A DNA stretch of 64,000 nucleotides. Origin: Parafenestella ontariensis (lineage: Eukaryota > Ascomycota > Dothideomycetes > Pleosporales > Cucurbitariaceae). The stretch lies in the NCBI GenBank assembly GCA_021596325.1, contig JAKGDA010000012.1, positions 682,001 to 746,000 of the forward strand, in the 5' to 3' direction. The position numbers and the translations under genes were made by a program. How positions within the stretch are numbered: the first letter of the stretch is position 1; every line of letters starts with the position of its first letter. Positions 53,670 through 63,079 of the stretch are shown one piece after another. Below the pieces are notes generated by a model. That model searched no databases. It had not been told where the DNA came from and was given only the letters and a program-made list of their open reading frames with translations.

Positions 53670-55610
53670 ATGCACTCGTACATACGCCCCAATGCGCATG
53701 TTGCGCTGCGACTGCCGTCCGGCCTCCTCAAGATTGTAGAAATTACACCAAACCAGTACGTCGCATAGCTGCAGTGAGCTCTTGCTTGTGCGCATGGGAG
53801 AAGCAAATCGCTCATAATAAGCAGAAGCATCTATCTGGGAAAATTCGGAACTTTTAATTCCAACCTCATACTCGGCCGTCCATATTACCTCACCTTCGAG
53901 CTACTCGACAAGGACGATGGCAAATCGAAGACCGAGCTACGCGTCGTGCCTGCCTCCGAACTCCACGCAGAAGCACTAGGCAGCGAGCATGCGCCGGCCG
54001 CCGAAACCACCGACGAGAATGCAGAGAGTGGCACGGGCTTCGACATTGTAGACGAGGATGGGCAGGTCCTCATGCGCAACAACCGTCTGACAGTCGATGA
54101 TGCTTCACGGCAGGCACTATCCATGGCTGAGATAGAGGAGCTGAAGAAGGCTGGCGCGGGGTCTGGCAAGGAGATTATTGCAAAAATCATGGCGTCGCAT
54201 AATGCCATCGACGAGAAGACGAAATTCTCCCTAGCGAAATACACACTGCGGAAGTCGAGGAAATACTTGAAGCGGTTCACGGCGCTGCCATTGGATGTTG
54301 GAATGCTCACGGAATACATCCTTGAGAAAGAGGCGTACAAGATTATGGAGCTGAGAGAAGATCTTCTAGGTCTAATCTGCAGTTGGGCGAACATACATTG
54401 TGGCGCAGCGAGCCGGGTCCTCGAGGCAGAAGATGGTGGTCAGATAGGAGGAGGAAGGTGGCTTGTCGTAGACGACACTGGAGGTCTTGTCACAGCAGCT
54501 CTTGCGGAGAGGATGGGTATACTGTATCCAGAAGCAGACAGTGATGAATCAGAAGAGGAAGAGACCGACAACGACACGCAGCAAAACGATACAACACCTC
54601 CAACAGCAATCACCCCAGAACAAAATGGCACCGACACTGTCATGGCAGATGTAGACGTCTCGAGCACCGCCGAGCAGCAAACAGCTATTTCGTCCGATCC
54701 CTCAAACCCCACAGAGCCCATATCAACAACCACCACATCAGAACCTCCTCTCCGCCCCCGCAAACCGCCACGCCCACACATCCCCCAAATGTCTGCTTCA
54801 ACAAACACCCTCACCGTCATGCACGCCAATAACCAACCTAACCTCTCCCACCTAAAATACTTTGGCTACGACTATGGCAACCCCGCTCCCTCACACCCCC
54901 TCTACAAACACCTCAAGACCCTCTCCTGGCTCTCCTTGCTCCACCCAGAAGATGACCCTCAATACGACGAGCCAGACGTCATCAGCGACGAGAAACTAGC
55001 AACCATGAAGTCAAGTAAACGAGGGACGTACTACAAGAAACGACGGCGGTGGGAACGCGTTAAAGGCGTCGTGGATGAAACTCGTCGGGGCGGGTTTGAC
55101 GGCTTAGTCGTTGCAACAGCGATGGATGCAAAGACTGTGTTGAAAGAGCTTGTGCCGCTCGTAAGAGGCGGAGGGAGGATCGTGGTGTACAATCCCAACG
55201 TTGAGCCGCTTACCGAGTTGTGTGATTATTACTCTAAGGAGCGACGTGCTGCATTTATAGCCCGCGAATTTGGACCTCCGCAACAGCAACAGCAAGTGAA
55301 TGGGAAACACTCGCGCAGATTCGAGGATGATGCGGACGTTAATGAAAGCGAGACGGAGGGTGGGAATGAGGAAGACGACTTTCCCCTCAACCCTACGCTT
55401 TTGCTCGCTCCGTCGCTGCAGACTGCGCGGGCGAGACAGTGGCAGGTGCTACCTGGTCGCACGCATCCTATGATGACGAGCAAAGGCGGTGCGGAGGGGT
55501 ATTTATTTACTGCGGCGCGTGTGCTGCCAATAGAAGGGAGGGTGGAAGCTAGAGGACATCACGGGAAGAAGAAGAGGAAGATCGACGTGGAGCAGTCTGT
55601 CGCTGCGTGA
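53670..55610 (+). CDS. TRM6: tRNA m1A58 methyltransferase non-catalytic subunit TRM6 (Gcd10)
   Basis: Two exons, 53670-53755 and 53825-55610, join in frame to 623 residues. The first exon gives MHSYIRPNAHVALRLPSG and LLKIVEITPN, and the second starts SIYLGKFGTFNSNLILGRPYY, the conserved N-terminal barrel of TRM6. FDIVDEDGQVLMRNNRLTVDD and KYTLRKSRKYLKRFTALP follow. After an acidic, Thr-rich spacer, LSHLKYFGYDY and LKTLSWLSLL mark the start of the Rossmann-like half, which lacks the glycine-rich SAM-binding motif, as expected for the non-catalytic subunit. With TRM61 it methylates A58 of tRNAs, including initiator tRNA, in the nucleus. Starting at the ATG at 53946 would lose the barrel, so the spliced start is preferred. 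Confidence 0.94.
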
Positions 55611-55757
55611 AGAAATTAGATACCAGCTATTGCAAACAATCTACTTCGTTGATGTTCAGCTTTTGGACTTGCTGCTTGTACTGCAGCTTTCAAAATACTT
55701 CATTCTCGCTCTAGTCGCTTAAACAAGGGCGTAAGCCAGGCCATGTCAATTCCCACT

Positions 55758-56535
55758 CTATAGCGCCTTGCCCATGAACTTCCTCTTAGTATAACTCAGC
55801 CACCACTTGCTCGGCGCACCCGTCTCGTCCGCATACACCCTGTTCAGCAACCTTGTCGCAAGCTCTTGCCGCATCTGCATAATATACTGTCTTAGAACCT
55901 CCGCCGAGTTCCTATCCTGCGGTGCTTCGAAAGCCTGGTTAAGCGGGAAGCCAGCGTCGCCTGGAATCGCGAAGTTGGTGTCGAGGGCGAGGTTCATTAC
56001 AGCCTGCACACAACACCCGTCAGTATTATCCTTCTACCTCTACTTCTCACAGCCAGCTGAACCATACCTTCTCAGCATCCCGTCTCCCCATTCCCGGCTT
56101 AATTTTCCCCAGCACTTCGCTCACGTATAAGATGCCATAAATCAACACACGGTCTGCCGGGCCCTTGATCTCAAAGTTCCGGAAGAATGTATTGGCGCGG
56201 AAGAGGGCGAGGATCTCGTCTAAGGGGTCGTACGACTCGTGTGAGGCGTCGATGGTGAGCTCTGTTACGTCGGCGGGGAGGGCGGGTAGTTGGATGGCGG
56301 GACCGCGGGTACGTGTGCGGAGAGGGAGGAGGGCAAAGTTGCCTAGGGTTCGCAGTGAGTAAAGCGTTGCATTGTTGGAGAGTGGAAAGAAGGGAGGCGG
56401 TACCGATTAGCTGTTGGTTTGGCTCATCGAGGAAGACGGAGTGGTAGGCCTAGTGGGGTATTAGCTTGAGTACGACAATTGCAGGATTTCTCGAGAGAAC
56501 TAGTATATGAGAAGGTATATAGTACTTACAGGCAT
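55758..56535 (-). CDS. ARC18: Arp2/3 complex subunit ARPC3 (p21)
   Basis: Four exons on the minus strand: 56535-56530, 56449-56404, 56342-56068 and 56003-55758. They give 190 residues in frame. The first is a 6-base micro-exon encoding only Met-Pro, and the next reads AYHSVFLDEPNQQLIG. Later blocks are NFALLPLRTRTRGPAIQLPA, DEILALFRANTFFRNFEIKG and GKIKPGMGRRDAEK. The C-terminus has QAFEAPQDRNSAEVLRQYI and SKWWLSYTKRKFMGKAL. This is one of seven subunits of Arp2/3, which nucleates branched actin at sites of endocytosis. Length and order match the family. The gene is divergent from RFC3, with about 290 bases between the start codons. Confidence 0.96.
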
Positions 56536-56682
56536 TGTGAAAGTATATGCCAGCTCTCCAGGAGTGTCGTGTAGAAAGTTGGTGGAGCTCGGCGGAGGTG
56601 ATGGCGCAGCTCCGGTCGACGAGTGAGGTGTGTTCGTAGGGCTGAAATGGCGGGGTCTGACTAAGCCGCAGCTTCCCAATTA

Positions 56683-56688
56683 ACGCGT
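56683..56688. promoter_or_regulatory. candidate MCB (MluI cell-cycle box) upstream of RFC3
   Basis: ACGCGT about 140 bases before the RFC3 ATG, followed closely by CG-rich sequence. MBF binds this motif to drive G1/S expression of replication genes. The motif also occurs elsewhere in the window by chance, so the support is its place before a replication gene. Confidence 0.4.
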
Positions 56689-56827
56689 CTCTTCGCGCGG
56701 CGCGTCGAACGCAACTTCCCCGAAGCGCTGGCAAAAATCGCACCCTTCAACCGTAATAGGTTTTTAACCTCTTCACTAACGGCTTCAACGTGCTCTACGG
56801 ATCTATATCAACTGGCATACCAACAAC

Positions 56828-58107
56828 ATGTCTGACATCGAGGATGAGATGGACATCGATGCGCCCGTCGCAGACAACTCGATAACTTTCGGTGGTGATC
56901 CTAAAAAAGGCAAGAGGAGCGCAGCAAACCTTCCCGTAGAGGCTGAGGACTCTCTACCATGGTATGCAATATTGGGGGTCAGTCTGATTCAGCAGTTGCT
57001 AAGCTTTGTAGGGTAGAAAAGTACAGACCAAATTCACTAGACGATGTCGAAGGCCACAAAGACATCATAGCGACGATCAACAAGTTTGTTGACTCAAATG
57101 TATGCATATATCTCTGGTCTTAAGAGGCAAGCGCTCACCTGCTGCAGCGATTACCACATCTCCTCCTCTACGGCCCCCCAGGAACTGGCAAAACATCGAC
57201 GGTTCTCGCCCTCGCACGACGGATATATGGAAACAAGAACATGCGGCAGATGGTGTTGGAACTCAATGCATCAGACGATAGAGGTATCGACGTGGTGCGA
57301 GAACAGATCAAGACGTTCAGTAGCACAAAGCAGATCTTCTCTGCGGCACCTAAGGCTGGAGATTCTTCCTTGGCGACCTTCAAGCTCATCATTCTAGACG
57401 AGGCAGACGCCATGACAGCTACCGCACAGATGGCCCTTCGAAGGATCATGGAGAAGTACACAGCGAATACTCGCTTCTGCATCATCGCCAACTACACGCA
57501 CAAGCTCTCACCAGCACTTCTCTCTAGATGTACCCGGTTCCGCTTCTCACCGTTGAAGGACCAGGATATTAGGAATTTGGTAGACAAGGTCATCGAGGAA
57601 GAGAAGGTGAACATTACACAGGATGCGACGGACTCGCTCGTCTCCTTAAGCAAAGGTGACATGCGACGAGCGCTGAACGTGCTACAAGCCTGCCACGCGT
57701 CAAGTACGCCACTTCAACCGCCTGGGAAACCAGCACCAGACCCAAGCACCATCGAACGAGATCAGATCACCCAGACGACCATCTACGATTGCATAGCAGC
57801 ACCACATCCCTCGGACATCAAGTACATAATAGAGACATTGCTGTCGAAGAACGATATGACGGAATGTCTCCGGACCGTCAACAACCTGAAAACCATGAAG
57901 GGGTTGGCTCTGGCAGATATTCTCACATCTATCAGTGATGAGCTGGTTACGAACGACGTACCGCCGCAAGTAATGGTGACGTGGATGTCAGGACTGGCTG
58001 ATATTGAGTATAGATTAAGCGGTGGAGGTAGTGAAGCGATACAAACAGGTGCAGCGATCGGTGTAGTGAGGACAGGAGTCGAGCTCCTGGAGAGTGGGAA
58101 GAGATAG
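56828..58107 (+). CDS. RFC3: replication factor C small subunit 3 (human RFC5 counterpart)
   Basis: Three exons, 56828-56961, 57012-57099 and 57148-58107, join in frame to 393 residues. After an acidic N-terminal extension, the AAA+ part begins PWVEKYRPNSLDDVEGH. Walker A is LYGPPGTGKTST, NASDDRGIDVVR follows, Walker B is LIILDEADAMT and the arginine-finger segment is LLSRCTRFRF. The C-terminal collar is helical. The KYRPNSLDDV and GNKNMRQMVLELNASDDRGI sequences fit fungal Rfc3. The protein is part of the five-subunit clamp loader that opens PCNA and places it on DNA, and also of checkpoint variants. The first intron splits the Trp codon of PWVEKY. A candidate MCB element is upstream, and the promoter is shared with ARPC3. 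Confidence 0.96.
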
Positions 58108-58545
58108 CGAGGTGCTTAAGAAAGCGGTATATTTGGCGAATTGAGCGCACCAAGCAATTTGGCGGTAGGGCATAAAATGCGATACCATAAAGTTTCCGAG
58201 GCGACGAACGCTCTCTCCATTCACTATGGGTTTACTTTCAATATGCACTGCCAACAAATTTTCGGAAACCCCAGTTTCACGGTTTTGAAATCGATTGGGG
58301 ATCCATGCTCTGAAACTAAACACGCTAGTCACCTTTCACGCGTTTCGAAACGCGCCTGTCCACTCATGTAGCGCCAGGCACTTCTCCATACAACAGATAA
58401 AACATAACACCTCGACTTTCCCATCAAGGACCTTCTCGCGGTTCAACTTACTCAGAACCTTCCTGTCGCCCGACATACATCCAGTGAATGGGTAACGTTA
58501 CCATTTCAAGGTCTTGAGGATATCCTGGCTCCACTATCAGGCACC
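58108..58545. other. gap with a 16-base palindrome, upstream of an unknown gene
   Basis: Intergenic. It contains the perfect palindrome CGCGTTTCGAAACGCG at 58339-58354, overlapping an ACGCGT motif at 58338-58343 about 205 bases before the next ATG. No other feature seen. Confidence 0.5.
58339..58354. repeat. 16-base perfect palindrome CGCGTTTCGAAACGCG
   Basis: Self-complementary without a spacer, in the presumed promoter of the gene at 58546. It overlaps an MCB-like ACGCGT. Seen directly; the role is unknown. Confidence 0.8.
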
Positions 58546-59826
58546 ATGAGCTTGAACAATAAGCGCAAGTCGACGGCAACACATGTACCGGTAGGTTGTG
58601 CTGTCGGTTGAACGCAAGTTCATGCTAATGCATGTTTAGGAGAACGCTCAACCGAAACGTAGGCGCGGCGAACGACAACAAGACCAGGGTAGTAACGCGA
58701 CACCAATTCCTAATGGCGATCGAGCTTCACCTATCGCTCAACCAACATTCAGACCCATTGCGCGGCCAGCTCGATGGCGGGGAAAGGTGAGTCACACGAA
58801 AGCATTTAGACATATATGACCATGCCAGCTTACACCTTTCAGAAGCAAGAAGCATCAAATTCATTGAGTAAACCACACAACACAGAATCTCCTCAGCAAC
58901 CAAACCAGCACGCTCAACAAATACCCACCAAACAGGCCTCAGATCGCGACCAGATTCCAGATTCGAGAAGCATTCAGCTTCGATTCTCCTTCACCGCTGG
59001 TACGGACCAAAACCCAAGCGGCCACAACCGCAACATCCGCCTAAACAAGAGCTTCTCTGAACTACAAGTGACCGGCCATGCACCACAAACTGAAGCCATT
59101 ACGCGTCAAATAACGACAGCAACACCGTTCATCCCTGAACTATCCAGACCGGAGAAGAAGAAGCGAGAAGGCTATGGATTCAGCTACTCGGAGACATTCT
59201 GGTGTGATTCCGACGAGTATCCAGACACCGAGTGCGATTGGGATGGCGAGGACCAGACGACGCAACCCAGCACTAACCGTTCATCAAACATCAAACAACA
59301 GCAGCAGCAGTGGAAGTCCGACGACCAAACGACCCAAGCCAGCTTCGGTGGTTCAACAGTCGTGGACGGTGATTGTTCCTTCAACGACGCCGTGGTTCTG
59401 CGGGACGTCGGTTCTTTCCACATCGCCCGGCCTCAACGCATACTAACCTGTACCAAAGCCACCCGCGAAGATACCATCCGGCTGAAAACCCAGGCAAAAG
59501 CACTACTCAGCCAGTACCAAGAGTCCAGCAATATCCAGGCCCAACTGCTGACTAGGCTAGAGCGCATGGTCTTTGCCGAGCAGCAGAAGAGCAGTCCAAA
59601 TGGTCGGACGCACACGCATTCTGTTACGCAGTGTGCGCTGAGGCTGCAGGAGTTTCTTTTCAAGATTAAGAAAGGACGGATTGAGACGGGAGAGCATGCA
59701 CGCTTTGTGGAGCATGAGTTTGAGTGGGTGAAGTGGTTGGTGGAGGCTAGTCGGACGGAAGTCATGCATTTGAGGACCGCGGGATGTACGTGTCGGTCGG
59801 ATTGGGAGGAAGATGGAAGGCCGTGA
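58546..59826 (+). CDS. unrecognised nuclear-type protein
   Basis: I do not recognise this protein. Three exons, 58546-58590, 58640-58786 and 58843-59826, are all in phase 0 and give 391 residues. The N-terminus is basic (NNKRKSTATHVP, then PKRRRGERQQ), a likely nuclear signal. The next 150 residues are Gln/Ser/Asn-rich and disordered. A short acidic, aromatic block reads GFSYSETFWCDSDEYPDTEC near residue 190. A poly-Gln patch follows. The last 120 residues appear helical (LKTQAKALLSQYQESSNIQA, LRLQEFLFKIKKGRIETGEH, EHEFEWVKWLVEASRTEV) and end in a CxC pair. The spliced N-terminus is chosen because all three phases agree. Promoter motifs upstream hint at cell-cycle control, which is weak. Confidence 0.7.
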
Positions 59827-60445
59827 CTGGGTTTAGGGGTGGGTTTGAGAGCTTGATTTACCTTCTACGACGAATGCTCTAGGCGGTGTATGGAAGATGC
59901 GTTAATTGAGAAGCAGGCTCCGAAGCTAGGAGGAAATGCCGCTAGGTTTATTAGCCGCTGTTAATGCAGCACGGCAGCGGCTACGATACCACGCGCTAGC
60001 AACGCCGCAGAGTAGTCAATATGACCGTAGCTACCTCAGTCACACTGTGACGGGCAACTTATTTGTAGCAAGACAAACTGGGTGATGAGTTGGGCGTACT
60101 CTTCCAATGATCAGCATGTTTGGGTTAACTCTGCTTCCAAACCAAGGCAGGTGCTATGTAGACTATGAGATAGCACGAGGCTATGAGATAAGCTGTGCCG
60201 CATCTGTGGGGCCCCCCACAGGTCCCGCAAGCTGTAACTCAGTTCGCACGACTCGAGCTGGATCCAATCCGATCCCAAGTCAAACTCAAACCCGCTATCC
60301 AAGTCGTGTTAACTATGTAAGTTCTTGCCATAACATTGTGTCTGTGCATGCACTGATGACATCTTCGAAACAGTTCTACTGCGAAGCCTTGTAAGGCGAA
60401 GCAGCGAGGCGACGTTTCCCAATATATGAGTTGGAGTTTGGCGCG
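59827..60445. other. gap between the unknown gene and the second HET gene
   Basis: About 620 bases. No supported feature. An additional 5' exon of the HET gene could lie near 60300-60440, but no clear splice pair was found. Confidence 0.4.
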
Positions 60446-62623
60446 ATGCAGCATCTTTCTCCGAGCAATGCGAGAAGGTATCCTGAACTGGTATTGCGTT
60501 TACAGTCGCACCCGAACAGATGGCTTCAGGCATACGATTCTGAAGCTCAGGGTCACAGACATCATTACGTTCAGAACAATGATACTAGCGATGTCCCTAT
60601 TGGCATCGACTATCAGCGCGTGTATCTCTGCCTTCTGCGCGAGGTTTTGGGCGACGTCATCAGTGACTTTACCTACGAACACCCGAATGGCTATATAATA
60701 CTTACCACGGCCAATTTACACGAGACTCTCAAGTTGTGGGCTCTGAAGATCTCTGCGCTGCATTTGACCGGAGCACTAGTCGAGTTGCAGAGGATTGAAG
60801 CTGCACTTCAGAACGTTGTCTCCATACTCAGAGTTAATAATGAAAAGCTCAATATCACCACAGACTTATCAGACGATGGTTGGCAGCTAGCCACCTGGTG
60901 TATGGTTGAGACTCTTGATCAGGCAAGGCTTTCTGTGCTTGCCACAGTTGATCGACTCCGACCGCACCGTCCCGTCGATTGTCGAGCGAGAGTCAAGACT
61001 CTAGAGACGACGATGATCGGACGTGGTTGGTGTCCAAACCACATCAAAATGTGCCGGGAAGCATTTGGGACCTCGAGTCTGTACTATGCGAGCCTGTTGC
61101 CTCGATCAATGCCTCGATCGCATGACGCGTGCTTGCCGAACAACTGCTTGGCTTATTCAAGGGTTCATCGGAGCCCGATCACAGCGCACTTGCCCGAGTC
61201 CTGTGACTGCAAGCATCTAGTTACACCTACGGGGCCGCTGTTAAGTATAGTCCAAGCGGGATTGATACCGCTTGTGTATGCAGAGACACTCGGCGATGAA
61301 GTCATGGCGATTAGTATCGTACCGTACCACGCTGGGCAGACCTTCGTAGCCCTATCCCATGTGTGGTGCCATGGTTTGGGAAACGCTACAGGAAACTCAC
61401 TCCGCCAATGTCAGATCAGGAGAATTCTTCAGTTTGTCACTCCGCACACCGAACCGCCGTTTTTGTTCTGGCTGGACACTCTATGTATACCTCGAGAGCC
61501 CTACCCACTTCGACGTAAAGCAATCGAGGGCATAAGAAGGGTCTACGAAGTAGCTTCCACAGTGCTAGCTTTGGATGAAGAGCTTGTGGTCACATCAGTA
61601 TCTGGTATGGGTTATGAAGAAATCCTCATGCGGGTGCATCTATCCGGTTGGATGCGTAGACTGTGGACTCTCCACGAGCAGAGCAGAGCCAACAATGTTT
61701 ACTTCCAATTTGCCGATGGCGTCTATGGGCAGAATGAATTAATCGAAAACTTCGAGAACGACGTCCACGCCCACCAGAAAGTCGGGATCCCGTTCCATAA
61801 AGTGGTTCCCACCCGTGGAATGTCCCTCTTGGAAAAGCTGTCACGTATAAAATCGGGTAGACATCTTCCGACCACGCTGGTGGAGCTTTGGGGCTTGCTC
61901 CGATGGCGGCACTTAAGCTGGCCGGAGGACGAAACGATCTGCATGGCAAATATCCTAGGTCTCAGCCCTCGAGTGGTGGATGGTCTTCTTCACACGCCCT
62001 ACGAGCTGCGCATGCAGAAGTTTCTTGAGCTCTTCACGCATTATCCCGCCGCACTGCTATTTCTGCAAACTGAGAAACTCCGTACCAGCGGCTGTGGTTG
62101 GGCTCCCGTCTCATGGGTACATTGTGTGCAACACCTAGATGAGTTACTCAATGTGCGAGTGTGTGATGATTTTCTCGGTATGCGAATAGAGCGAGGTCTC
62201 ATCGTCTCCTGCTCTGCAATCACTTTCACGGCGAATGGGCATAAAACAAATTTGGATGGGGGCCGATCTTTTCTACTTTCTTTACCAAACATGAACACCT
62301 GCTTTCTTGTTACCGTCGAAGGACCAAACCCGCCTACCAACCTAGACTTGACGCACCGCTATTTGGCTCAGTCAGCGATATGTCTGGAGAATGACTTGCC
62401 ATCTAAACACGTTCGAGCCGTGTTGGTCGCGACCGCGGAGACTACAACATTCGATCATCGGCAAGTTACATACGCTCAATTTCTGCTCAATCTACAAATT
62501 CAAGAAATACCATCACCGACAATCGATCTAAGTGGGAAAACCAAAAGTGCAACACCCAAACACGCCAATTTGAAAACAATTTCAGGGGAATACTCGAGCC
62601 CAAAGTATTGGTGCATAGGATGA
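60446..62623 (+). CDS. HET-domain-like protein
   Basis: An intronless frame of 725 residues from the ATG at 60446. The HET-type core has FVALSHVWCHGLGN near residue 300, PFLFWLDTLCIPREPYPLRR near 338 and IEGIRRVYEVASTVLALDEE near 360. WMRRLWTLHEQ near 400 corresponds to the third block. An SCDCKHL Cys/His patch near 252 precedes the domain. This arrangement is typical of a HET subfamily with a long N-terminal helical part; here it contains LKLWALKISALHLTGALVEL. The C-terminal 250 residues are not recognised. Likely role: non-self recognition or a related immune-like response (family knowledge). The upstream frame is open from a TTG at 60431 but contains no earlier ATG. The gene is convergent with the membrane-protein gene at the window end. 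Confidence 0.85.
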   Translation: MQHLSPSNARRYPELVLRLQSHPNRWLQAYDSEAQGHRHHYVQNNDTSDVPIGIDYQRVYLCLLREVLGDVISDFTYEHPNGYIILTTANLHETLKLWALKISALHLTGALVELQRIEAALQNVVSILRVNNEKLNITTDLSDDGWQLATWCMVETLDQARLSVLATVDRLRPHRPVDCRARVKTLETTMIGRGWCPNHIKMCREAFGTSSLYYASLLPRSMPRSHDACLPNNCLAYSRVHRSPITAHLPESCDCKHLVTPTGPLLSIVQAGLIPLVYAETLGDEVMAISIVPYHAGQTFVALSHVWCHGLGNATGNSLRQCQIRRILQFVTPHTEPPFLFWLDTLCIPREPYPLRRKAIEGIRRVYEVASTVLALDEELVVTSVSGMGYEEILMRVHLSGWMRRLWTLHEQSRANNVYFQFADGVYGQNELIENFENDVHAHQKVGIPFHKVVPTRGMSLLEKLSRIKSGRHLPTTLVELWGLLRWRHLSWPEDETICMANILGLSPRVVDGLLHTPYELRMQKFLELFTHYPAALLFLQTEKLRTSGCGWAPVSWVHCVQHLDELLNVRVCDDFLGMRIERGLIVSCSAITFTANGHKTNLDGGRSFLLSLPNMNTCFLVTVEGPNPPTNLDLTHRYLAQSAICLENDLPSKHVRAVLVATAETTTFDHRQVTYAQFLLNLQIQEIPSPTIDLSGKTKSATPKHANLKTISGEYSSPKYWCIG

Positions 62624-62680
62624 GAAAAAGGATAACGGAACAATCATCTATTGGCATGGCATCCAATCTACTTCCCACCC

Positions 62681-63013
62681 TCATTTCTTCCAAGTGTACT
62701 GCTGATAAGGACCTTTGGTGATGATCCGCGGTAAACCTTTGGTCCCGCCCGCAGATCGAAGATAGTGACAGACAGCTGCAATTCCATCTCTTATCTGCTT
62801 GTTCTGGTAGTCATATATTCTTGCGCTCAATACTATATGACACAAGCCTCCCTTCGTCCCGCGGCAGGCGGTATTGACAGGCTCTTTGATCAACTGTCGA
62901 CAATTAGCGCATACTGCATCGCCGAATAAGTTCACTAGTGTATTCCGACTCTTCAAAAAGCGCTCATTGTCGGGATACAGCAGCTGAAAATCCTCCTGCT
63001 GGGAGTATCCCAA
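62681..63013 (-). other. open frame of unclear status, Cys-containing
   Basis: A minus-strand frame of 110 codons without an ATG (it opens at TTG). It includes VCANCRQLIKEPVNTAC, which could be a real exon. I could not link it by clear splice sites to the membrane-protein gene upstream. It may be part of that gene, a separate small gene, or chance. Confidence 0.2.
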
Positions 63014-63079
63014 CTGCGGACATTAGGGTGCTACTCTCAGGCTCGCAGAAGGCCTCGCCTGTAAATGCGATGTCGTAAA

